A program made the position numbers and the translations under genes. DNA of 64,000 nt from Spongiibacter tropicus DSM 19543 (GTDB taxonomy: Bacteria > Pseudomonadota > Gammaproteobacteria > Pseudomonadales > Spongiibacteraceae). The notes below the pieces were generated by a model. It saw nothing but the letters and a program-made list of their open reading frames with translations, ran no database searches and was not told where the DNA came from. The DNA is taken from assembly GCF_000420325.1 (NCBI RefSeq), contig NZ_ATUS01000003.1:186001-250000 (forward strand). Direction: 5' to 3'. This document shows positions 43,028 to 50,764 of the stretch, piece after piece. Within the stretch, counting starts at the first letter, position 1. Each line of letters begins with the position of its first letter.

Positions 43028-45496
43028 CTACAGTGTTTTCAGATACTCGATGATGGCGCGGCGCTCACTGTCGGTCAGCACATCACTGAAGCGGTGGCCG
43101 CCATTGCCTTGACTGAACATCGCGGTGTTATAGATTTTGCGATTTTCGATATCGCTGTCGGTGAGCACCGGCGGGTTGGTAATATTCCAGGCCAGCAGCA
43201 AGTTGGAGAACAGCGTGTTCAGCGGAATACCGAGCACCGCGTCCAACAGCGGGTCGAGTGGCGTGCAATCCAGATAGGGAAGGCTGTGATCGCCGCCGCA
43301 GTTGAGCTCGTCATAATCCCAGCCCAACTTATCGTCGAGATACGCCCGCTCGAAGTTGTAGTCAAAGCCCATCACCACCTGCCCGGCCTGGTCGGCCCTG
43401 GCGGGTTTGGAGGTACGGCGCCAGATGGCCGGGCGCTGTGCTGAATCCAGCAGCGCTTCAACGGTGGGCACCGAGCCATTGTGCAGGTAGGGCGCGGTGG
43501 CCCAGATGCCATACAGGGGCGGTGCGGCGTAACCGCGAGGACGTCCGTTGGCCAGCTCCGGCAGGTTCTGCACGCGGCAATCCTGCTCGGTGCCTGCGGT
43601 TTCCGGATAGCCGACAAAGGTATTCGACAGCCCGCGGTTTGTCCCCTCATTGAAGGTATCGAGGCGCACCCGGTCGGTATCGATGATGTCGATCGGCGTA
43701 ATATAGCTGGCGATGCCCTCAAGCTCAGGCGACGCGAGATAACGGCTGTCATTCACATAGCGAGGCGAATAGGCGCCGTGACAACTGGCGCAGCTGCCAT
43801 TCCCTTCTGCAGGCGACGCCACCGGATTATCGAGCGTAGCTGCCCACAGATCCTTGGTATGAAACAGCACCGCGCCCTGCTCTGCGAGTGCGGTATCAAT
43901 CTCACCCGGATAGACCGGTGACTTCTGCGCCATAATCCAGTGGTCACCGTGCTGCACATTCTCACTCATCCAGGCTTCAATGCGCTCGCTGTCGAAAATG
44001 CCGGGCAGCTCACCATCGAGCAAGGGGTTTTTATCCAGCAGCGGGTAGTAGAGGGCGAAGTCCACACGCACGGCGTCACCGGAGAACATGGCATCGACAA
44101 ACTTCACCGGACGACGACCGACATTCCACCAGGCAGGCGTGTCGCCGGTGGCCGTCGAGCCATTGTTGAGAATCTCGCCGATGGTGGTGAAGTTGCTGGG
44201 ATCAAAGGCGCCGACAACCGACAGAACATTGGCGAACTGCGCATTGTTGGTCCCCCGCACGCGGCCGCCAAAGCCGCCGCGGTCGATCAGCAACAGCCCC
44301 GGCACACCAGTCGCGGCAAGGTCGCGGGCAGACGTCGTCGCGTCCAGCAGACCACCGCCCGCCCCGTAGAGATATTGCAGGCCGTCAGCGGTCTGTACCG
44401 GCGTGCTGTGGCAACCCTGACAGTTGGCGGCAATATAGCCACTGTAACTGCCGTCTGCGTTGCGCGTCTGGGTCAGCCCCTGAGGCAAGGTGCCCGAGCC
44501 GCCGTCGGTCTGATTGGGGTCTTCTCCCGGCAATGGATAGGGATTGCGGGGCGCGTCGGGGCCGCGCAGCACCGGACCGAAGCCGTGACGCTCAGCCACC
44601 AGATCATCAAAATTGTCCGGTCGGCCGGGCATTCCCCAGATCATCCACAGGCGGTTGTACTGCTCCGCACTGGCGGCCGACATACCGTGCGGCTGATCTC
44701 CGGCGAAGGTTGTAGCCGCTCCGATCTGCCCATTGCCTTCCATGATGGGCCGACCTTTCTCATAACTGCTGCGCAGCTCTCCACAGGTCTCCGGATGCGG
44801 GCGTTCGCCCACCAGTTCGGGATCTATGTGGCAGTCTTTCCAGAAAGCGTTGAACGCCACTGCGCGGCCACTGTTAACACCCGGCTGGATCAATGAGCGA
44901 GGGTCGACAGGCAGCACGGCCGAATCGGGCCGAGGATTGCCATCGCCGTCGTCACCACAGTAATCAAACCAGCGATGGCCGCCACGGGCACTGCCGAGCA
45001 GGGGCTCTTCAGCGGTATCAACGGGCTCATCGCCACCGCTCAGTGAGCAGCTATCGGGATTATCCCAGCAGGCCAGCAGCGTACGCATGTTCTGATAAAT
45101 CGCGCCGCCGGCGACCCAGGGTTTGCCGCCACTATGGGGTTCGCTGTCATCGCTGGCCTCGATCAGAATCAGGCTGCTGTCGACGCCGCCACCCAATGCC
45201 TGCCAGGAGGCATACAGCAGGTCGTAGTCGTTGCTGGGGTTGCTGCTCAGCATAAAACGGCGGCCCTCATCACTGTCGGCAACCGCGCCTGGAATATGAC
45301 AAGTCCGGCAAAATGCCACCGCCGTTTGCAGGCGCTGCTCAAAGAAGACATCCGGCTCACCGATCGGGCTGCCACCGCCGCTGCCGCCATTGCCGCCATC
45401 GCCCTGTCCCTGAGCCCCGCCACCGGCCCCACCACCACCACAGGCGGAGACAAAACCGGCCACGACCATTGCAAGCAGGGAGTGTCGAATACGCAT
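43028..45496 (-). CDS. RoxA/MauG-like multihaem cytochrome c lipoprotein (three CXXCH)
   Basis: An 822-residue paralogue of the cytochrome at 37981. Lipobox FVSAC is followed by an extreme Gly-rich linker. Haem motifs: CRTCH 63-67, CQGCH 359-363 and CASCH 569-573. Shared blocks include GGGVDSSLILIEASDDSEPH, PYPLPGEDPN, GNGSCASCHGAYSPRYVND, YLHNGSVPTVEALLDS and the C-terminal RRAIIEYLKTL. It should be an outer-membrane-attached oxidase or oxygenase. The ATG at 45496 follows GAGAGGTG; a longer frame upstream lacks a site. It faces away from the ApbE operon, which lies 139 bp further on the same strand. Confidence 0.8.
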   Translation of the reverse strand: MRIRHSLLAMVVAGFVSACGGGGAGGGAQGQGDGGNGGSGGGSPIGEPDVFFEQRLQTAVAFCRTCHIPGAVADSDEGRRFMLSSNPSNDYDLLYASWQALGGGVDSSLILIEASDDSEPHSGGKPWVAGGAIYQNMRTLLACWDNPDSCSLSGGDEPVDTAEEPLLGSARGGHRWFDYCGDDGDGNPRPDSAVLPVDPRSLIQPGVNSGRAVAFNAFWKDCHIDPELVGERPHPETCGELRSSYEKGRPIMEGNGQIGAATTFAGDQPHGMSAASAEQYNRLWMIWGMPGRPDNFDDLVAERHGFGPVLRGPDAPRNPYPLPGEDPNQTDGGSGTLPQGLTQTRNADGSYSGYIAANCQGCHSTPVQTADGLQYLYGAGGGLLDATTSARDLAATGVPGLLLIDRGGFGGRVRGTNNAQFANVLSVVGAFDPSNFTTIGEILNNGSTATGDTPAWWNVGRRPVKFVDAMFSGDAVRVDFALYYPLLDKNPLLDGELPGIFDSERIEAWMSENVQHGDHWIMAQKSPVYPGEIDTALAEQGAVLFHTKDLWAATLDNPVASPAEGNGSCASCHGAYSPRYVNDSRYLASPELEGIASYITPIDIIDTDRVRLDTFNEGTNRGLSNTFVGYPETAGTEQDCRVQNLPELANGRPRGYAAPPLYGIWATAPYLHNGSVPTVEALLDSAQRPAIWRRTSKPARADQAGQVVMGFDYNFERAYLDDKLGWDYDELNCGGDHSLPYLDCTPLDPLLDAVLGIPLNTLFSNLLLAWNITNPPVLTDSDIENRKIYNTAMFSQGNGGHRFSDVLTDSERRAIIEYLKTL

Positions 45497-45635
45497 ACCA
45501 TCACCTCTCTCGGCTCCCGGCGGTGCATTCACACGCAGAGAAGCCATTTTTATTATTCAGTGATGAATATATGAGCAGTAGTGATTCGAGACTTGTTGCC
45601 TAGCGCCGGGATTTGTCCCGCCAGCCCGCAACGAA

Positions 45636-46559
45636 TTATCCCGCAGAAACCTCGGCCTGCAGACTCCCGCCCCACTGTCCCTCGGCATCAATCCAGACGT
45701 GCGGCAGGCCCAGCGCCTGCAACCAGTCCGGGGCACCGTCCCGCCCCTGCAACATGGCAACGGTCGCCCCTGTGCCCGCCAGCAGGCACAGGGGAGCGAC
45801 CACGCTAACGCTGCGCATGGGGGTTTCCACGGGCCAGCCACGGCGGGGGTCGAGAATGTGGCTGTAGCGCTGCCCGTCCACCACCATGTAGCGCTCGTAG
45901 TCACCACTGCTGGCCAGCGCACCCTGCTTGAGGGGCAATACCGCCAGAGCATGTTCGGGGTCACGCGGGTCGCGAATGCCAATCTGCCAGGGCCGACCAT
46001 CGGGGTGGGGACCGATCAGGCGAATATCGCCCCCGAGATCAACCAAGCCGTGATGAATGCCCCGCTGCAGACAGCACTCCGCCGCGCGGTCTGCGGCGTA
46101 TTCCTTACCAAAGCCGCCAAAGTCCAGTTGCATGCCGGCGGGCAATTGCAGCGATGGCGAAGACCATTGCAGCTTCTGCCAGCCCAGCCGGGCCAGACAG
46201 TGATTCACGGCATCGTCGCTGGGCAGGCGGCCAGACTTGAAGTCCCAGGCTTCACGCAACACGCCGGAGCTGATGTCGAACAGCCCCTCGCTCTCGCGCC
46301 AGGCGGTATCGGCATAGTCCAGCAGCGCAGCCGTTTCCGCATCAACAACGACCGGCTCGCCACCCGCCGCGCGGTTAAGACCACTGAGCGCACTGTCGTC
46401 ACGGTAGCGGGAGTATTTCTGTTCGATACGCTGCACTTCGGCAATCGCCGCACCGGCGGCAATATCGGCACTGGCAGCAGACTCGGCGTAGAGCTGCAAT
46501 TCGCAGGGACTGGCCATGGCCGTAAACGCGAAGCGAAACAGAGACAGCGGTTTGCTCAT
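45636..46559 (-). CDS. apbE: FAD:protein FMN transferase
   Basis: A 307-residue ApbE-family flavin transferase, which moves FMN from FAD onto a Thr/Ser of a target protein. Family hallmarks: AVQRIEQKYSRYRDDS-like start (EVQRIEQKYSRYRDDSALS), LDFGGFGKEYAADRA, VDLGGDIRLIG and SSGDYERYMVVDGQRYSH, then ILDPRRGWPV. Unlike most ApbE it has no visible signal peptide or lipobox, so export is uncertain. Its ATG directly abuts the stop of the DUF3570 gene. It is the last gene of the TlpA - DUF4266 - DUF3570 - ApbE operon; no DGxSGAT flavinylation motif was seen in neighbouring proteins. Confidence 0.88.
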   Translation of the reverse strand: MSKPLSLFRFAFTAMASPCELQLYAESAASADIAAGAAIAEVQRIEQKYSRYRDDSALSGLNRAAGGEPVVVDAETAALLDYADTAWRESEGLFDISSGVLREAWDFKSGRLPSDDAVNHCLARLGWQKLQWSSPSLQLPAGMQLDFGGFGKEYAADRAAECCLQRGIHHGLVDLGGDIRLIGPHPDGRPWQIGIRDPRDPEHALAVLPLKQGALASSGDYERYMVVDGQRYSHILDPRRGWPVETPMRSVSVVAPLCLLAGTGATVAMLQGRDGAPDWLQALGLPHVWIDAEGQWGGSLQAEVSAG

Positions 46560-47756
46560 TTAAAGCTGCCAGTTCAGTCCCAGCGACAGTAGCTGGAAGC
46601 TGACCAGTGAAGGGTTCTCCACGTCGACGGTTTCCAGCGCATAGTCCGCACTCGCCTCATAGCCCTCCCACTCGGCATGCAAGCCTATATCGCCCCACTG
46701 CTTTTCCAATCGCAGGCGCAGGCTCCACGCACCGTAGGGCGACAGTCGGTAGTCGCTGCTGGCCAGACCGTCGGCGCGTGCAGAGAAGAAATACGGCGCA
46801 TAGAAAAACGCCTGGGTCTGGCTGTAATAACGCAGTGAAGGTGTCAACTGCCAGCCGCCGGGCAAGTTCTGATACCAGGACACATCGAAGGTATGGGAGG
46901 CGATATCCCAGTCGTCTTCAAAGTAGCGATAATCCACATGCAGGGCGGCTTTGATATCCGGCAGGAAATGCCGCAGTCGCAGTTGGCCTACCCACTCTTC
47001 GCGTCGCTCGGGACGAGCGTCGGCCACGGTATTGGCAATATCGTCCTGCCACACTTTTTTGTAGGGGTCCGACAGATAGCCGCGCTGCACATTCAGCGAC
47101 AGACTGCCCTGCACCACGGTCTGCGGACTCAGAATCCGGCTCAGGCCGACAAAGGCGGTCGTCGCGTCCTTGCTGGCTTCGTCAACGCGGTCCGGCAGAA
47201 TGTCACCGTCGGTGGGCTCGAGTTCGTCGTCGCTATAGCCGATGCCGCCGGTCAGCGTCACCAGACCATCATTGAACTCATAGAGCCCTTCCAGGCCCGC
47301 ATTCAATGCAAAATAGTCGTTTTCTTCGGAAGCTCCGGCCTTCACTGACAGCTTGGCCTTGTCGCCAATAAGCTGGTTGACGGAGGCCTGCACATCTTTG
47401 CGCTGCTCTTCAATGCTGGCACCGCTCATTACCTGTACCGGGCCTTTCTGACCGGGAAGAATAAACCACGGCGACGCGCCGCTCATGGTTTCATAGGTCA
47501 GGTCGACTGCAACGTCGGTGGTATCGCCCAGCGGGGCGGCAGCGCGAAACTGATGGCTGTCGATGTCATAACGTTTGGTCGATCCCCCCGACAGCTTCCC
47601 GCTGTCCAGATCATCTTCGCGATAGGCCGACGCCTTGTACTGCACGACGGTTTCGGTGAGCACCGTCGCCGCATCCGCGGGCAAGCTCAGGCCGGGAATA
47701 GCCAGCGCCGCGCTGGCCAATGTCGCCAGACGGTGTCGATTGCGACTCTCTGTCAT
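46560..47756 (-). CDS. DUF3570 family protein, predicted outer-membrane beta-barrel
   Basis: A 398-residue DUF3570 protein. A signal-like N-terminus (ALAIPGLSLPADA) is followed by alternating strands rich in Tyr, Trp and Gly, and a final LLSLGLNWQL with a terminal hydrophobic residue, all typical of an outer-membrane barrel. DUF3570 genes commonly occur with DUF4266, TlpA-like and ApbE genes; their function is not established. Strong TGAGGA site at the ATG. It is tightly packed between DUF4266 (41 bp upstream) and apbE (no gap). Confidence 0.8.
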   Translation of the reverse strand: MTESRNRHRLATLASAALAIPGLSLPADAATVLTETVVQYKASAYREDDLDSGKLSGGSTKRYDIDSHQFRAAAPLGDTTDVAVDLTYETMSGASPWFILPGQKGPVQVMSGASIEEQRKDVQASVNQLIGDKAKLSVKAGASEENDYFALNAGLEGLYEFNDGLVTLTGGIGYSDDELEPTDGDILPDRVDEASKDATTAFVGLSRILSPQTVVQGSLSLNVQRGYLSDPYKKVWQDDIANTVADARPERREEWVGQLRLRHFLPDIKAALHVDYRYFEDDWDIASHTFDVSWYQNLPGGWQLTPSLRYYSQTQAFFYAPYFFSARADGLASSDYRLSPYGAWSLRLRLEKQWGDIGLHAEWEGYEASADYALETVDVENPSLVSFQLLSLGLNWQL

Positions 47757-47796
47757 TGTATTTCCTCAGTCCCTTTCACCGGCGCTCTTCAGCCGT

Positions 47797-48018
47797 TCAG
47801 TTACAGCCGCAGCCGCCACCGCCGACGGAGGCGCCGCCCTTGCTGGCTTCTTTACTGTAGTAAATTTGTGAACGCAGACCGGAGGATAGCGGATCGGGGT
47901 CCCAGGCCATTTCCGGCCGGGCCAGATAGCCTCGCTGCCAGGCCTCCACCGGTTCGGTCGCACAGCCCGCCAGCAGCCCCGAGAGCAAAACTGCTGTAAA
48001 CACTGCCTTCAAACGCAT
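47797..48018 (-). CDS. DUF4266 lipoprotein with Gly/Cys tail
   Basis: A 73-residue lipoprotein: signal ending LLAGC, a conserved core EAWQRGYLARPEMAWDPDP and SGLRSQIYYSKEASKG, and a C-terminal tail SVGGGGCGCN with two cysteines. This is the DUF4266 pattern. The start at 48018 uses the GGAGGAA of the upstream TlpA gene's last codons, so translation is coupled. The tail cysteines could be thiol-redox or metal ligands, perhaps handled by the adjacent TlpA protein; this is inference. Confidence 0.78.
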   Translation of the reverse strand: MRLKAVFTAVLLSGLLAGCATEPVEAWQRGYLARPEMAWDPDPLSSGLRSQIYYSKEASKGGASVGGGGCGCN

Positions 48019-48021
48019 CAC

Positions 48022-48519
48022 TTATTCCTCCAGCAAGGCCATAATTTTGCGTCGCAAGGGTTCGATATCAGTTTTGCGAAACCCTTCGTGCACGTGCTGT
48101 ACGCGGCCATCGCGATCAATCAGGAAGGCCGTCGGCATCCCTTTCACTGCAAAACGCTTGGGCAGCGTGCTGTCGGCATCGCGCAGTGTGGGGTAACTGA
48201 CGGGGTGGCTTTTCAGAAAGGCGTCGGCATCTTCTTGATAGGCATCGACATTCACTGCAAGGACGACAAAGCCCTGATCCCCCAACTCGCGATACAGCGC
48301 ATCGAGCGCAGGCAGAGACAGGCGGCAGGGCCCGCACCAGGAGGCCCAGAAATCGAGATACACCACCTGACCGGCATAGTCAGCCAGTGCCACCGATGAT
48401 TGTCCGCCCAGAGACGGGCGCTGAAAATCCGGCACGGCGTCGCCTTTCGCCAGCGCATGCACAGGAGTCACAGGCAGCAAAAGCAGCCCGATAAGTAGCA
48501 GGGTCCGTCTGTCCATCAT
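48022..48519 (-). CDS. TlpA-like periplasmic thiol:disulfide oxidoreductase
   Basis: A 165-residue thioredoxin-fold protein with a signal peptide (LLLIGLLLLPVTPVHA), the active site WCGPC in YLDFWASWCGPCRL, and the cis-Pro loop GMPTAFLID. The TlpA/ResA group reduces cysteines of exported proteins, including apocytochromes c. First gene of the DUF4266-DUF3570-ApbE operon. The three cytochrome genes nearby and the Cys-rich tail of DUF4266 are possible clients. The second ATG at 48516 is an equally good start. Confidence 0.83.
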   Translation of the reverse strand: MMDRRTLLLIGLLLLPVTPVHALAKGDAVPDFQRPSLGGQSSVALADYAGQVVYLDFWASWCGPCRLSLPALDALYRELGDQGFVVLAVNVDAYQEDADAFLKSHPVSYPTLRDADSTLPKRFAVKGMPTAFLIDRDGRVQHVHEGFRKTDIEPLRRKIMALLEE

Positions 48520-48610
48520 GGCCTCAATTATTATTATGCGACCAGCCTACTCCGGCTGACGGCTGACGCCCTGTTCAAAGGCGCCAGCAATTATCCCGTT
48601 ATGACAGGGC

Positions 48611-50740
48611 TTACAAGGTTTTGAGGTATTCAATAATCGCACGACGTTCGGCGTCGGTCAGCACCGCCGTGAAGTCGTGGCCCTCATTGCCCTGCGAGTA
48701 GATATTGGTGTTGTAAACCTTGCGATTCTCAATCTGCTGATCCGTGAGCGGAATATTGGCCAACTCATCAATGGGCAGATTCCACAGCAGCGCGATGCGC
48801 TCGTAAATAGCGCCGAAGATATCCTGCAGCGAGCCGCCATCTTCGTCGATGGGATTGCAGTTCAACAGGGGCTGCGTGGCCGGGAAGCCCGACAGGCAAT
48901 CCAACTCGGTGTATTTCCAGCCCAGTTTCTCCTGGTCATAGGCGCGATCAAAATCGGTATCAAACCCCATGACCACACGCCCCTCCATGCCCTGCGGGGC
49001 CGGAGCCGATTGCCGCAGCCAGATATTCGGCCGCTCGCTGTCGGGATCGAGAACACCCCACAGATTGGGGACCGAGGCATTGTGCAGATAGGGCGCCGAC
49101 GCCCAGATGCCAAACAGCGGCGGGGCAAGCATGACCGGCGTATTATTCGGGGTATCACCAAAATCCCCTACCCCGCAGGTCAGGAACGGATTGTAGTCGA
49201 TACCGATATTCGGCGAGCCGTCGGCATTTCGCAGACTCTGCTGCGCCTGTGCGTACACGGGATCAGTGCGAATCACCTCAATATCAACAAGGTTGGCGGC
49301 AATGCCCATCATGTCGGGATCAGCCAGGAAGCTGTCATCCTCGGCGTAGCGCGGTGAGTAAACCCCATGGCAACTCGCACAGCTACCGTTACCCAACTGC
49401 TCCGGTTCCGGCACGGGATTATTCAGATTCGCGGCCCACAGGTTCTTGGCGTGGAATAGAATGGCGCCCTGCTCAGCCAGTTGCGGGTCGATCGCTCCCG
49501 GATATTTTGGCGCGGTAATCGATTCGGCCCATATCTGGAAGGGATAGGATGCCTCATCCACCCAGCCAACCGGGTCGTCATTGATCAACAGCGGATAGTA
49601 AGCAGCCATATCGATGCGCGAGGCATCCATCGGCAATACCGAGCCGTGGAATTTCTGGACCCGGTGTCCCATATTCCACCACGGCGGACTTTTGATGTTA
49701 CCGATGGCCTGACTGAACAGAATCTTGTCGTTGGTGAACTCTTCAATATTGCCGCCGTTGAAGACCAGAAAACCAATCTGGAACTGGTCTATTGCCCCGG
49801 TGCCACGGTTGGCGGCAATGGTAATCGGACCACCCAGCAAACCAAAGGTGGGGCTCAGTCCCGCGGCGGCAAAATCGCGGAAAGCCACCGTGAAATCGCC
49901 GATGGTACCGGCGCCACCATATACCGGCTCACCACTGATCTGGCCATCGTGGCAGAAGGAGCACAGCTTCACACCAATCTGCCCCGTCCAACTGCCATCC
50001 GGTTCACGCAACTGGGTAAAGCCAATCGGTAACTGCCCGCTGCCGCCGTTGCTGGCATTGGGGTCTTCACCTGCCAGGGGATAGGGATTGCGTTCTTCGG
50101 GCAGCGGCGAGCCATAGCGCTCTGCCACCAGCTCATCGAAATTGTCGGGGCGCGCGGGCAGCGCCGGAGCCAATAAGTAGCCGGTCCAGTTCAACCACAG
50201 TCGGTTATAGGCCTCAGCCGAGATGGTAAACAGCGAGCCCGAGCTGCTGTAGGTGGTGGGGTCGGTGAAATCGGCATAGTCGCTGGTTTCACCGCTGAAC
50301 ATATGCGCGGTGCCCACCTCGCCCTGCCCCCGGCCAATCAGCTCGCCTTTCGCATACAGCGAACGGTAATCACCGCAGGTCGTCGGGCGCAGGGGATCAT
50401 TGGTTTCGCAGCTCCGCCAGTCCACATTGAAAACAACGGCACGGCCGTCGTTGGCGCCGTCAACAATCAGCTCTCGGGGATCTTGAGGAAGTAGCGCACT
50501 ATCCGCTTGCCCGGCGCAGAATTCCGCCCAACGGTGTCCACCGCTGGGGGCACTGGCACTGCGCAGCAAGGGGGCCAGCTCTTCGCCACCCCCTCCGCTG
50601 CCGCCGTCTCCGCCGCCAACATCACCCCCGCCGGCGCTGTTGCCGGATTCAGATGAGCCACCACCACAGGCGGACAGTCCCAGACTGAGAACCGCCGCCG
50701 CTAACAGATGATATGAAAACATCCCGGTTTTCCGATCCAT
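48611..50740 (-). CDS. RoxA/MauG-like dihaem cytochrome c lipoprotein (two CXXCH)
   Basis: A 709-residue paralogue of the two larger cytochromes but without the N-terminal CRTCH domain. Lipobox GLSAC is followed by a Gly/Ser linker. Haem motifs CSFCH at 260-264 and CASCH at 454-458 are 194 residues apart, close to the two-haem layout of RoxA rubber oxygenase. Conserved blocks: PYPLAGEDPN, GNGSCASCHGVYSPRY, APPLFGIWASAPYLHNASVP and RRAIIEYLKTL. The ATG at 50740 follows AGAGGTG; GTG at 50749 is less likely. The TonB-receptor gene ends 24 bp upstream, so the two are probably co-transcribed. Confidence 0.82.
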   Translation of the reverse strand: MDRKTGMFSYHLLAAAVLSLGLSACGGGSSESGNSAGGGDVGGGDGGSGGGGEELAPLLRSASAPSGGHRWAEFCAGQADSALLPQDPRELIVDGANDGRAVVFNVDWRSCETNDPLRPTTCGDYRSLYAKGELIGRGQGEVGTAHMFSGETSDYADFTDPTTYSSSGSLFTISAEAYNRLWLNWTGYLLAPALPARPDNFDELVAERYGSPLPEERNPYPLAGEDPNASNGGSGQLPIGFTQLREPDGSWTGQIGVKLCSFCHDGQISGEPVYGGAGTIGDFTVAFRDFAAAGLSPTFGLLGGPITIAANRGTGAIDQFQIGFLVFNGGNIEEFTNDKILFSQAIGNIKSPPWWNMGHRVQKFHGSVLPMDASRIDMAAYYPLLINDDPVGWVDEASYPFQIWAESITAPKYPGAIDPQLAEQGAILFHAKNLWAANLNNPVPEPEQLGNGSCASCHGVYSPRYAEDDSFLADPDMMGIAANLVDIEVIRTDPVYAQAQQSLRNADGSPNIGIDYNPFLTCGVGDFGDTPNNTPVMLAPPLFGIWASAPYLHNASVPNLWGVLDPDSERPNIWLRQSAPAPQGMEGRVVMGFDTDFDRAYDQEKLGWKYTELDCLSGFPATQPLLNCNPIDEDGGSLQDIFGAIYERIALLWNLPIDELANIPLTDQQIENRKVYNTNIYSQGNEGHDFTAVLTDAERRAIIEYLKTL

Positions 50741-50764
50741 CGTGAACACCTCTGTTAATTATTA

